From Ascaphus truei (taxonomy: Eukaryota; Chordata; Amphibia; Anura; Ascaphidae): DNA of 64,000 bases. The notes beneath the pieces were generated by a model. That model made no database searches and had not been told where the DNA came from. It saw nothing but the letters and a program-made list of their open reading frames with translations. The stretch lies in the NCBI GenBank assembly GCA_036426205.1, contig CM071568.1, positions 121,980,314 through 122,044,313 of the forward strand, given 5' to 3'. A program made the position numbers and the translations under genes. Shown in pieces: positions 48,109-59,284 of the stretch; within the stretch, counting starts at the first letter, position 1, and each line of letters begins with the position of its first letter.

Positions 48109-49688
48109 CAGTGATGTGAAATAGAAAGTACACCCTCTTTGAATTCTATGGTTTTACATATCAGGACATAATATCAATCATCTCTTCTTTAGCATGTCTC
48201 AAAATTAGGTAAATACAACCTCAGATGAACAACACATGACATTACACAGTGTCATGATTTATTTAACACAAATAAAGCCAAAATGGGGAAGCCATGTGTG
48301 AAAAACTAAGTATACCTTATGATTCAATCGCTTGTAGAACCACCTTTAGCAGCAATAACTTGAAGTAATCGTTTTCTGTATGACTATCAGTCTTTCACAT
48401 CGTTATGGAGGAATTTTGGCCCACTCTTCTTTACAACGTTGCTTCAGTTCATTGAGGTTTGTGGGCATTTGTTTATGCATAGCGCCAAAGGTCCAGCCAC
48501 AGCATTTCAATCGGGTTGAGGTCTGGACTTTGACTGGGCCATTGCAGCACCTTGATTTCGTTTATTTTTCAGCCATTCTGTTGTAGATTTGCTGGTGTGC
48601 TTGGGATCATTGTCCTGTTGCATGACCCAATTTCGGCCAAGCTTTAGCTGTCGAACAGATGGCCTCACATTTTACTCTAGAATACTTTGGTATGCAGAGG
48701 ATTTCATGGTCGACTCAATGACTGCAAGGTTCCCAGGTCCTGTGGCTGCAAAACAAGCCCAAATCACCCCTCCACCACCGTGCGTGACAGTTGGTATGAG
48801 GTGTTTGTGCTGATATGCTGTGTTTGGTTTTCGCCAAGCGTGGCGCTGTTCATTATGGCCAAACAGCTCCACTTTGGTCTCGTCTGTCCAAAGGACATTG
48901 TTCCAGAAGTCTTGTGCAAACCTAAGCCGTGCCGCCATGTTCTTTTTAGAGAGAAGAGGCTTTCTCCGGGCAACCCTTCCAAACAAACCATACTTGTTCA
49001 GTCTTTTTCTAATTGTACGGTCATGAACTTTATAACATTAAACATCCTAACTGAGGCCTGTAGAGTCTGAGATGTAACTCTTGGATTTTTTGCAATTTCT
49101 CTGAGCATTGCACGGTCTGACCTTGGGGTGAATTTGCTGGGACGTCCACTCCTGGGAAGATTGGCAACTGTCTTGAATGTTTTCCACTTTTGAATAATCT
49201 TTCTCACTGTGGAATGATGGACTTTAAATTGTTTGGAAATGGCCTTATAACCCTTCCCAGATTGATGGGCAGCAACAATTGCTTCTCTAAGATCAATGCT
49301 GATGTCTTTCCTCCTTGGAATTGTGTTAACGCACACCTGAATACTCCAGACCAGCAAACTGCTAAAACTTTGGCTTTTATAGAGGTGGTCACACTTGCTG
49401 ATGATCAATTAATCAAGGGCATTTGATTAGCAGCACCTGTCTGCTACTTAGCATCTTAATTCCTATGGAAGCAGTAAGGCTGTACTTAGTTTTTCACAAA
49501 TGGCTTCTCCATTTTGGCTTTATTTTTGTTAAATAAATCATGACACGGTGTAATTTGTCATGTGTTGTTGTTCATCTGAGTTTGTATTTACCTAATTTTA
49601 AGACCTGCTAAGGAACAGATGATTGTTATTATGTCCTGATATGTAAAACCATGGAATTCAAAGAGAGTGTACTTTCTTTTTCACCACG
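48109..49688 (-). mobile_element. Tc1-like DNA transposon, full length but decayed
   Basis: The terminal inverted repeats are about 200 bp. The outer part CAGTGATGTGAAATAGAAAG is mirrored at 49620-49688, with long matching blocks (gttttacatatcaggacata). A TA precedes the left tip at 48107-48108. The transposase lies on the minus strand between the repeats. Both sides run into (GT)n tracts. Confidence 0.9.
48330..49330 (-). pseudogene. Tc1 transposase pseudogene
   Basis: The N-terminal frame 49408-48998 carries the paired-like helix-turn-helix region (KDISIDLREAIVAAHQSGKG, then FKVHHSTVRKIIQKW and NLPRSGRPSKFT). After a frameshift near 48995 the next frame, 48986-48672, has FAQDFWNNVLWTDETKVELF, with the first catalytic Asp, and GGGGVIWACFAATGPGNL. 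Further on, in shifted frames, are the second Asp region ([10 protein letters not shown]) near 48610 and PDLNPIE near 48520, giving the DDE order of Tc1. At least two frameshifts make it inactive. Confidence 0.9.
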
Positions 49689-49692
<4 letters not shown>

Positions 49693-49732
<40 letters not shown>

Positions 49733-49773
49733 TGTGTGTGTGTGTGGTGTGTGTGTGTGTGTGTGTGTCGTGT

Positions 49774-49828
<55 letters not shown>
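49693..49828. repeat. (GT)n(TA)n microsatellite
   Basis: TG repeats with three short interruptions (49693-49796) run into pure TA (49797-49828). The tract starts at the right tip of the Tc1 element, so the transposon is bracketed by GT tracts. Confidence 0.96.
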
Positions 49829-49834
<6 letters not shown>

Positions 49835-50438
49835 TATTTATTTATTTTTAATTTTGAAAGTGTTTTTATTGCGTAAATATGAAATCCTTGGTATTTGTAA
49901 CTGTCCAATGTGCTTCCTTTCACTTGTAGCTATATTATAAATACTACCAAGTTTCAAATATAACATTTGGGGCACATGCTATATGATATACATTGTGTTT
50001 CTCTGTGGTGTGGTCGGGAGCCCACTTCCGATATCAACAAATATGGTGGTTGTTTTTGGTTTCCTGTAGGGTGTTCATGAGGTGATCAAAAACGAGGTTT
50101 TAGAAGATTTTTTTTTTATGATGCTAGTTTAACGAATCAGGGTCGGAATATGTGATTGGAGGCGGCCTCACATCCTTTGAAGTTTTTTATTGAGGCTGGG
50201 CAATTACAGGCTTCAGAAATCCTGTAGAATTGCTCTATTCCAACCACTAGGGTCAGCATTTGCAAGCTTCTTTTAGGGAGATTTGGAATTAAAAATACAG
50301 GGAATTTCAACAACTTCCACTCATTGGGGTGAAGGGAGGTTTTATTTATTTATTTTTTATTTTAATGGACACGGTGTAAAAATGATGCATCTTTCAGTTA
50401 AAAATTAGGGTGTGTCTCGTAATCCTATAGAACGAGTA

Positions 50439-50868
50439 AGTCCTCGTTTTACTACGCTTTGTTTTAGGACGAATGGCTTATCCAACGCTGTCCAATGCAT
50501 CTCTGTGGGCAGTTTTACGACGCCAAAATGGCTTATTTGACGCTCTTACGACGCTTTGCAACATTATGTCAATCGAAAGGCTGCAGTCAGGAAATCATCC
50601 AGATCAGTCTGTGTGAAGGTTTAGTGGTGTATTTAGGCCCTTAAACATGTCTAACCGTTTTATTATACAGTTCTGGATTCAATAAATAGAATCTTTACAT
50701 CATAATTGTGTGCTGCATATCTTATTGCCTGCGTATAATATTTGGTGTATTTTAGTGTTAAAAATGCCTTCAGGAACAGAACCTTTCATTTAAACGCTTT
50801 GACGCTTCACTATCTTACGCCATTTTGAGTAACGCATTGTGTCGGATAACCGAGGACAGCCTGTGCTG
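50439..50868. mobile_element. Possible mariner-like MITE
   Basis: The left end has gtcctcgttttactacgc and the right end has gcggtgt-like and tcggataaccgaggac text, whose inverse (gtcctcggttatccga) parallels the left. Inside, repeated ttacgacgc/ttacgcc blocks and acgctt units recur. TA occurs at 50437-50438 and near 50869. The ends are diverged, so the limits are approximate. Confidence 0.5.
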
Positions 50869-50869
50869 T

Positions 50870-51358
50870 ATAATATAGGCTGTTGGTTGCTGTTAATCAT
50901 TGTGCTAAAATCATGCTTAGGAGTATGCAAGTTGCAGTCCCTGGTAGATTGTGAATAAATGGAACAGCTGTTTGGCTGTGTAAGAGTTTTTTGTCAATGT
51001 CCCTTCACACTGTCACCAATGATGAACATGGTGTATTAATATTGTAGCAAAGAGCTCGGTGGTTAATAGTGCCAAACTTTGAAAATGAGATTTACATCAA
51101 AATCTATTTTTCTTGGTAATTAACATTTATGGAATAAAAGAAAAGATACTTTAATCCAGGTCCAGTGGGATGCAAAAAAAATTTTTTTGTTGTGATGTTG
51201 CTTTAAAATAAAAGAAACAAAAAAAAGTGGTGACCAATTGTTGACTTGTCCATTGTAACTCTTGCAGGCTGTCTGGCAACAATAGAGATAATAACAGTCC
51301 TTTTCATGGCTCATTTTCTATTTCATGGTTTCCTTTTTTTCCCCTCCAATTTCCATAG
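50870..51358. other. Intron end before the last CTDP1 exon
   Basis: AT-rich with a polypyrimidine stretch (ttccttttttttcccctcc) and the acceptor ccatag. Nothing else was recognised. Confidence 0.6.
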
Positions 51359-51506
51359 AGGTCACAAAAGAAAGTTGGATGAAGATGATGAAGATGCTGC
51401 AAGCGAGTCCAGCAAAGAGTCGAGCAATGAGGATGAGGAAGGTAGCAGCTCCGAAGCTGATGAAATGGCAGCAGCACTTGAGGCTGAGCTCAATGACTTC
51501 ATATGA
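51359..51506 (+). CDS. CTDP1: CTDP1 (FCP1) last coding exon
   Basis: This is the terminal coding exon of the RNA polymerase II CTD phosphatase. A pyrimidine-rich tract and ttccatag acceptor precede it. The first base completes the Arg codon from the 766-926 exon, and translation runs GHKRKLDEDDEDAASESSKE, then NEDEEGSSSEADEMA and ALEAELNDFI, to a TGA at 51504-51506. In human FCP1 this acidic tail is the docking site for the winged-helix domain of the TFIIF subunit RAP74. The SSSEADE segment is a CK2-type acidic Ser cluster, and the following Leu-rich segment forms the binding helix. From memory the human helix reads EMAKALEAELNDLM; here Lys is Ala and the final Leu-Met is Phe-Ile. The exon is 148 nt including the stop. 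Confidence 0.95.
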
Positions 51507-52412
51507 CAGCCAGCTCACTAAGGGGGGATTAGTAACTCTTGTACTTTGCAAGCATAAATGAACTCTTATGTCGCTACTACAATGTACGTATGGTCCTTCT
51601 TTTTTTTTTTTTTTTTTTCCTTTCTTTCTTTCTAGAAACATCTGTATATTTTGCTGGGAACACGAGTTGACACGTTTTTTTTTTTTTACACTTCAAGCTA
51701 GTTGTTTTAAAGGTGTTTTACTAAAGGAAAAATATACTTTTTTAATGGAAAAAAAAAGTATTAAGGAGAAATTGTTGTGCTATGCCAAAGACGTGATGCT
51801 CTCGTCAGAGCTTTATATAGTGGAAAAGTTAGTTTTTTTTATTTTCGCTGACACAACGTGGTTTCAGAGGGTGTGTGTCAGGACTTCAGGAGAGGGCATT
51901 TCCCTATGCGATCGAAAGCGCAAGGATAATATGTGAGGGAGCTGAGGATCTGCAGTTGTACGCTTTCCAGACGTGAGACGATTTTTAAAAAAAGGAATAC
52001 AGTTTATATTTGTATAGATATAGAGTATGTGATATGACAACATTGTAAACGCTGCACTTGACAAGACGTGTCAATTGCCCGTAACTAATCCACATTGACC
52101 TAATGATTTAAATTTCATGTTTTTACAAGTTCCTCTGTGCTCTAGTTTGGGTTCGTTAGAAGAGCAGTGTTTAGATTTTTAACCTTGCCTCTCTGTAAGC
52201 TGTTATTGTAGCGAAGTGCTCTGTGCAGCTTTGTACTGCCATGGGGAACGTATTCATTTGTTGTGCTCTAGACTGAGGAAGACGAGTGCTAGCATATTCT
52301 CAAATAGGGTTTTATTCGAATGAGGACTAATGTAAAGTTTTTGTATATTCTATTTCATATTTGACCCACAAAAGATTTTCTTTCATTTAATAAAACAAAT
52401 CCATTTTGTAGA
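51507..52412 (+). other. CTDP1: CTDP1 3' untranslated region
   Basis: This stretch follows the TGA at 51504 and runs to a poly(A) signal at 52389-52394. It is AT-rich, with long T runs at about 51599-51618 and 51677-51687. A possible reading frame at 51568-51936 has no recognisable domain and lies inside this UTR, so it is not called as a gene. The 3' boundary is inferred from the poly(A) signal plus the GT-rich bases after it, and is accurate to about 20 bases. Confidence 0.75.
52389..52394 (+). terminator. CTDP1: Poly(A) signal AATAAA of CTDP1
   Basis: A canonical AATAAA lies 883 bases after the stop codon. It is followed within 25-45 bases by a GT-rich stretch (tttgtgtgatgtac), the usual downstream element. 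A second AATAAA at 52589-52594 could serve as an alternative distal site. Confidence 0.75.
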
Positions 52413-52885
52413 TATTTGTGTGATGTACTTTTATTCATCTTCATTTTACACTGTAGATAATCCACAGCTATGCAGATTTGTGTAATAGTGAAGGCAGTAA
52501 TACTTTCTGTAGTGGCGTCAAAATTAATCATAAACACAATTCCCTGTACTCTACACCAATTAAGTTGTGTGATTTTGTTATAACTCACAATAAAGGCACA
52601 GGGACTATTACAGTGGCACGCAGTGCTTCAAGTGGCTTAATAAACAACTGGTAATGTGTACAATTAAATTAAAAACTACCTTTAATAAACATTGGGGCAT
52701 AGCTTTTTGGACTGGTTCTTAGGACATTTTAAATGTTTATGATCTACAAATCCAAACAATAAAAGGCTTGATAAAACAAATCCCCTTATTTAAAAAAGTG
52801 GAATTGCAAACGTATGAATACAAAAAGTAATGGTACATGGAAGCCTGTAGAACCATCACACATTGACCTAGTTTGGGGTAGAAAG

Positions 52886-53404
52886 TAGTGTTGTACCAGG
52901 TCCTAAAGTTTCCGAAAACCGGGTAGTGGGTACCTGGCCAAAATGAATAATTTTGCCTTGCTGGTTACCCGGACGGCTAGCATACACTTACCTGCAGGGT
53001 TAGGAAGACCGCTGCGGAGGTTGAGTAGGACCGCGGCGACTGCGTGGGAGCAGCAGAAGACGTCCGTGTTCAGCCGGCGAGGAGCCGACTGTCCGATAGG
53101 ACCGCTCCTGCTCTGGTTACATGGTTTCCCGGCTCCCACCGGCATCGGCTGTGTATTCCTGCTGCTCCTGCGTCTGAACACAGACTTTTCTGCTGCCAGG
53201 ACGTCTGCTGCTGCTCCCAGATGTCGCCACGGTCTTCCTCCCCGGGCTTCCTCACCTTCCGTCGCCAGCTGCAGGTAAGTGTTGAAGTATTTTCAGCCAC
53301 TCTGAAATTACCCGGCGCTGGTTCCGACCCGGTGTCGGTCCCAGCCCCTGCTGCCGGGTCCAGGTAATTTCCGGGTAGCTGGAAAAACGCTGGGTACATC
53401 ACTA
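52886..53404. mobile_element. hAT-like GC-rich MITE, family G
   Basis: The ends TAGTGTTGTACC and GGGTACATCACTA are inverted repeats. The flanks GTAGAAAG (52878-52885) and GTAGAAAC (53405-53412) are an 8-bp duplication with one mismatch. The 519-bp interior is GC-rich with multiple cctgctgctcc-type blocks and several GC-rich reading frames on both strands that I treat as chance. The right part matches bases 167-270 of this window. Confidence 0.85.
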
Positions 53405-53412
53405 GTAGAAAC

Positions 53413-53789
53413 CATGAAGTAGTATTTCTTCTGCTTGACCCAAGATTGTGACCCCCACTGTGTCTTCAATTTCCCTTTCATGCTCCAAGAAAGTTTCTAA
53501 GACTATTGTTGTGCCATGTGGTGAGCAGAATGCTTTTTGCATTTTCAAACAATCGGTCACAAGTCTGTAAGATAATTACCAACCTTTTATATATGAGGTG
53601 GGTGGTTTTTGGGAGATCTAGCTTTTCAAGAGTCCAGAAAATATTTACTATGCTTGTCACAGCAGTAAGTGCAAAATAAAACGATAACAAAAATAATGTT
53701 TTCCCTTCTCAAAAACCCATTGCAACTATTTTTTCTTGGGTCACTTTTTTTTTTTTCTTTGTATTTTTCTTTTCGTCCACCTGAGTTGT
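53413..53789. other. Intergenic sequence without recognised gene
   Basis: AT-rich with a long T tract at about 53746-53760. No element was recognised. Confidence 0.45.
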
Positions 53790-54308
53790 TCTATATATGA
53801 GAACCAGGGATGATTCTCCGGGAAGCGCAGGAATATGTGGAAGCAAAAAAATATATAGATAGTGCAATATTGATGTGATAAATTCGGAGTAAATTGGCTG
53901 ATCTATTGTAAATGTACTCACAAGTGTGAGAGGGTTAAAGGCACGTAAAGGTATCTTTCAATAATATGGATATCACACGGTGGTCAGGAAATCAGTCTTA
54001 GCCCCATACAAACTCCAAGAGACCTTAAAGAAGAAGACTGGACATAGTGCAGACTGTATATAAAGGATTTATAAAAGGTAAGTGGAAAGTATTACACTCG
54101 CATGATTTCAAAAGTTTAAAAGCATTTCGATCACACGCAGTGGATCTCAGCAGCCGGATAGATGGTGTCTCTGGTTCCCCTCCTTCTGTGGCGTGCGTGT
54201 CACGAGTTGCGTTCCAACTGCACAGGAAGTGATGTCATCCGCTTCCAGGGGTTCCGGCCAATGGTAAAGACGTCACTCTACGCGTTTCACCTCTTCGGTT
54301 TAATCAGG
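53790..54308 (-). mobile_element. Single-arm element with GAAACGCG hairpin motif
   Basis: On the minus strand the core starts at 54308: CTGATTAA, acc, loop gaag, aggt, then GAAACGCGTAGAG. Reading on toward 53790 it contains gtcacttcctgtgc-type text and a cgctgctgag-like GC patch, similar in style to the foldback at 24.4-26.0 kb. No inverted second arm is present. Limits are approximate. Confidence 0.5.
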
Positions 54309-54954
54309 AAACTTTCTTTTCAAACAAAAAAGTTAAGATAATAGAAAAACTAACTCGTAGCTTGAATCCTCACGACTAATCCAATTCTAAATTCATTTAT
54401 ACAAGTCGGAAACCTCTAGGCTGGCAGCAGCAGTTAATTTAGTAACATAACACGAGAGAATTAGCCTTTTCCTCCAAAAGCACTATTGGAAATAATGACC
54501 GCGTTTTAATATATTAAACTGAATAATGATGGAGAGCTTGTGTGAGAATGTGCAGAGTTGAGAGATTAATCCCTCTGCAGAGAGACATTTTCACATGGGT
54601 AACCCCAATCGGGTTTTCCCATTTAAGCCCAATAATTTTGTTGGTTACCCAGGGTGGATAACATTTTGGGGAAGTCCTTTAAGGATACCACTAGCCCATA
54701 TTTAAATGCAAGGTTGTTTCGAATAATTTATTCTGTAGTTTATTTAATATACATCTCAATGGCAGACAGCAATAAATATTATTTTTATTGCTCTAAATAT
54801 GTCCTTAAAATGAAGAGAAAAAAAAATACAGTAGGTACAACAGTTTTTTCAAATATGTCCATACCATTCAGTTTTACTACTGTTCCAATTACCTACTTTC
54901 TCCCTGACAGTAAAGCAACATCTTCCCATTTGGCTCACATCTGTGTCAATACAA

Positions 54955-55917
54955 TACAGATAAATGTAAGGTTATGCATTTGGGATGCAAAAATAAAAAG
55001 GTGATTTACAAATTAAAAGGAGATATATTGGGGGAATCCTTGATGAAGAAGGATTTAGGAGTGCTTGTAGACAGCAGGCTTAGAAATAGTGCCCAAAGTC
55101 ATGCAGTAGCTGCAAAGGCAAACAAGATCTTATCTTGCATCAAACGGGCAATGGATGGAAGGGAAGTAAACATAATTATGCCCCTTTACAAAGCATTAGT
55201 AAGACCACACCTTGAATATGGAGTACAATTTTGGGCACCAATCCTAAGAAAAGACATTATGGAACTAGAGAGAGTGCAGAGAAGAGCCACCAAATTAATA
55301 ATGGGGATGGACAATCTAACTTATGAGGAGAGGCTAGCTAAATTAGATTTATTTACATTAGAAAAGAGGTGTCTTAGAGGGGATATGATAACTATATACA
55401 AATAAATTCGGGGACAGTACAAGGAGCTTTCAAAAGAACTGTTCATCCCACGGGCAGTACAAAGGACTCAGGGCCATCCCTTAAGGTTGGAGGAAAGGAG
55501 ATTTCACCAGCAAAAAGGAAAGGGTTATTTACAGTAAGGACAGTTAAAATGTGGAATTCATTACCCATAGCGACTGTGATGGCAGATACAATAGATTTGT
55601 TCAAAAAAAGGTTGGACATCTTTTTAGATGGGAAAGGTATACAGGGATATACCAAATAAGTATACATGGGAAGGATGTTGATCCAGGGATTAATCCGATT
55701 GCCAATTCTTGGAGTCAGGAAGGAATTTATTTTTCCCCTTATGAGATATCATTGGATGATATGTCACTGGGGGGTTTTGTTTGCCTTCCTCTGGATCAAT
55801 AAGTAAGTATAGATATAGGATAAAGTATCTGTTGTCTAAATTTAGCATAGGTTGAACTTGATGGACGTACGTCTTTTTTCAACCTCATCTACTATGTAAC
55901 TATAACTATGTAATACA
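54955..55917 (+). pseudogene. CR1 LINE 3' end
   Basis: The frame 54974-55405 reads KKDLGVLVDSRLRNSAQSHA and RPHLEYGVQFWAPILRKDIM, then LERVQRRATKLIMG, YEERLAKLDL and LEKRCLRGDMITIY. This is the thumb and C-terminal part of a CR1 reverse transcriptase. Stops then break it, but the remaining coding end continues in shifted frames (HPLRLEERRFHQQKGKG and further). The 3' tail ends with ttgaacttgatggacg, caacctcatctactatgtaa and ctatgtaa repeats. It is 5' truncated and dead. Confidence 0.9.
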
Positions 55918-56010
55918 TAGTTACTTATTGTAGTAGATGAGGTATTAAAAAAAAAAAAAAAAAGACATGTCCATAGAGTTCAACCTATGTTAAATTTAGA
56001 CAGATAATTT
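55918..56010 (-). repeat. Inverted CR1 3' tail
   Basis: Starting tacatagttactt and continuing tagatgaggt, an A run and gagttcaacctatgt, this is the complement of the CR1 tail just before it. Two CR1 3' ends therefore meet tail to tail, forming a 60-90 bp imperfect palindrome. Confidence 0.8.
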
Positions 56011-56472
56011 TCCTATATTTGTATTTATAGTATTTTGCTCCAGAGGGTCACAAATGTGTATTTAATGTGAAATATTTGGTAAGAGATGAGTACATTATCG
56101 TTTTATTCAATTATTTTTCAGAAAGTATTGTTTACACGTGTTAATATGATCGTTGACGTTTTTACATTCACACCACTGCCACAAGAGACGGCAAATGCAT
56201 TTTTCTGTGGTAGTGCAGTGGCTAACTTTAGAAGCTACAGTGTCCATCATTTTAAAATATATGCTGCAAAGATAATTCCCGTGGTTCTGCAGGTAACCAT
56301 GCAGCAGAGAGGTGAGTAAACAACCTTTATTTTAACTAGTTTGCAAAATGTTCCATCATTTACCTGCTTTACACAAAGGCACTATAATAGCACATTACAG
56401 ATGTGTTATTGTGTTACATTCCTGCATACTAGAAACAATCTACAGTTCTTCAGTCTCCTCGTAGTTCATCTA

Positions 56473-57164
56473 TGTAACGGAGTGCTCACCACAAACAAGG
56501 CGTGAGCGCGGGGCCGAGGTGGGGATAGATATATAACACCACCCACAGCCATGAGGGCGCGTCTGGAGTGTAGATTGGTCGAGGGTTGGAGAGGTAAGGA
56601 TAGTCAAGATACTTGCCAAGGTCTGGGATGGGAAGGTGCGGATCGTTGCAGGTACTATTAGCCGTGGTGAGGATTGGAGAGATGAGGATAGTCGTGGTAC
56701 GTTTGCCGGTGTCTGGATTGGAGAGGTGCGGATCGTCGTGACAAGATTGTGGGGGCAAGGGTAGCAGTGAACACTTCGACACAACAACGGTTTATGCTCG
56801 GCCAATTTGCCAGAGGGCAGGCTGAGCATATATAGGGAGCAATGACCAATGAGTGGACTGACAAAGTGAAGGCGCGTCCTCAGTACAGTCTGTGATTGGC
56901 TGAAGTGGTGCAGAAGACAGGTGTGGGGAGGACTGCAGATTATGATGGGTGACACGGTCCACGAGCGCGCTGTGAGCGTCGCGTGCGTGCGCCGATGCCG
57001 TCAACACGCAGGCACAACCTGGAGGCGGAACCAGGAGATTCCACATTTAGCTGCGTGCGTTTGGTGGAAGAGGGATCAGCTGATGTGTTGCAGGGAACAG
57101 CACCCGGTCACGGACCGAGGTAAGCCGGGAGTGCACCGAGGGTGGTGTCTCCCGGATCCTTACA
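56473..57164. mobile_element. Solo LTR, 692 bp, with 5-bp target duplication
   Basis: It starts TGTAACGG and ends CCTTACA, and ATCTA is duplicated exactly (56468-56472 and 57165-57169). The interior is GC-rich with repeated ggagaggtgcggatcgt-type blocks (near 56590, 56670 and 56720), and a tatatagg box lies near 56828. No gag or pol is adjacent. Its style suggests Ty3/Gypsy, which is not proven. Confidence 0.88.
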
Positions 57165-57169
57165 ATCTA

Positions 57170-58598
57170 GCTGTAGACTTGCATACTTTTTTGGACACCA
57201 ATAGAGACTTGTCAGATGACATGGGTAATAACAGGTCAAGCTTGCCCTGCAGAATTACTTATTTTGCCTACAAATTGAGGTCACCCCCAAAGCTTTATGC
57301 AATCATTCTTGTATCTGCAGTTCTGAAACTAAAGGAACATTACTGTGTGACTCAGAACAATTCTAAGTAACTACATTTTTCTTCCAGTGAAAGATTTGTA
57401 AGTGAGGTGCAATCAGGCAGGAATTTGTCCGCAGATGTAATAAAACCTATCAACTTCTCGAAAGAAGACTCCAATGTAATCATATTACTGCTAGTAGGAC
57501 ATTACAGCCAGTGGCATTAAGGGATGTTAAAAATGGGAAATTTTAACATCCATTGTTTGTATACAGACAAGAAGAGAGATGGATAAGGACAGGTGTATTT
57601 ATGCTATATTTGTGTTAACCTGTTCAGTATTTGAAAAGACTGCAACACGTGCCTTCACATAAACTCCAGCACATATGGGATTATGTGGTGTATAAAGGCA
57701 GTTGCTTTCATATTTTAGTTACTTTTTAACAGCAATATACTAATGTTTCCTCTTAACGTATTCAGTTTTGTGAGCCCCTCACAACAATGTTTGTACACGT
57801 TTCAAACATTCCAGGTTCATGTAAACATTGGCCTTTTAGGGTCATATTTCCAAAGCTGTGCTAAGCCACGTGGCACTGCTTAGTAAATATGGCCCTCGGG
57901 GAGAGATTCATTAACCTTCGATGCGGGTCATTGCAGCACGATTGTGCATGGCCATTGACTTGAAGGACCGTTAACATGGGATTGTGGTGCGATAACCAAT
58001 ATCGGAGATTAGTGAATCGGTGTTGTTTTCTGAATGGTAGAGGTTTTCTGACTATAGCTCCGATTCTGCAGTCTGATGCAGATGATGCAACTCACTCAGT
58101 GTTTTGCTTAACTCAAACTTTCCTTCAACTTGTTTTTGCCTATGCCTCTTGGGAAGCGCAAGCTTTGGTACTGTTGCATACATAACCATGGAGAACATTT
58201 TTACATTTTGTATTTTCCTGTGTTTTGTTTGGATATATTTTTTTTACCCCCCCCCCCCCCCCCTTGTAATCTCTTAATTGAACTGCAGAACGTTGGTACA
58301 TCTACAAACTATTGTAATTAAAGTAAAACATTATATACACACTGAATCAAAGCTATTCCATCGGTCTTCTCGATCATGGACAAATTAACCATTTAATCAC
58401 GTGTTGCATCTCTGCAGTGTTTTGCAGGCCTCTCCAATACGGAAAGGGTAAATGTGCAAAAATTATCACATTTCATATGCTAAGTTTTGTGTCCAGAAAA
58501 TAAAAAGAATAGAGAAGAATTTTGAGCCAATGTTTAAGAGCAACTCATCAAACGCTACTGGTCATTTGGATCTACGCACTCTTAGTGAAACCCATACA
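57170..58598. other. Intergenic sequence without recognised gene
   Basis: AT-rich. A short poly-C run lies at 58249-58263. The phrase gagattcattaacc at about 57903 and agtgaatcgg near 58010 may be remnants of a small MITE. No gene was recognised. Confidence 0.4.
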
Positions 58599-59284
58599 TA
58601 CAGTGGCGAGAAAAAGTTTGTGAATCCCAATGATCATTATTGAAATGCCAAAGTTTTTCCATGATAACCTTCTTGAATCAAAACCAGTCTTTTCTTAAAT
58701 ATCCAATAGGGTTTATATTAACCAATGCCAGGAGGAAACCGCTCTAAAAAGAACATTGCTGCCCATCTGAAGTTCCATAAAGAGCACATAGTTCATCCAC
58801 AAGACTTCTGCAACAATGTTCTCTGGCCAGACCAGTCAGAGGTAGAACTTTTTTGCCTCAATGAGAAACGTTATGTTTGGTGAAAACAAACGGCGTTCAA
58901 ACAGAAGAACCTCATCCCAGCAGGTCAGCTAGGTGGTGGGAGTGTGATGGTTTGGGGCTGATTTGCTGCCTCAGGACCTGAATGGCGCGCCATCATTGAC
59001 ATAACCATGAATTCTGCATTGTCAGAAAATTCTAGAGGAGAATGCCAGGCCATCCGTCCGTGAGCTGAAGCTGATCCAAAAGTGGGTCATGCAGCAAGAC
59101 AATGATCCTAAACATACAAGCAGATCTACCAAACAGCTGCAGAAGAAGAAATTCCACCTTTTAGAAGGGTAAAAAGAGTAACTGTGTGCTCAAGCAACTA
59201 GATCATGCAAAAACACAGGCATGTATTATATAAACAGAAAGCTCCACAGTGCGGTAAGTGATGAGTGAAAAAAATGTATATACA

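Larger units (their letters stand above)
927..51358 (+). other. CTDP1: Last intron of CTDP1, about 50.4 kb
   Basis: The donor gtaaga at 927 and the acceptor ccatag ending at 51358 bound one long intron that keeps the reading frame (phase 2 to phase 2). I looked for an extra FCP1-like exon between them and saw none. The interior is largely transposons of both orientations plus AT-rich filler. A small unrecognised alternative exon cannot be excluded without transcript data. Confidence 0.85.

Noticed and set aside
51568..51936. 122-codon frame after the CTDP1 stop
   Set aside because: It lies in the 3' UTR with long T runs encoding poly-Phe and no recognisable domain.
52943..53402. Overlapping GC-rich frames of about 110 codons on both strands
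   Set aside because: They are contained in a hAT MITE with visible ends and an 8-bp TSD.
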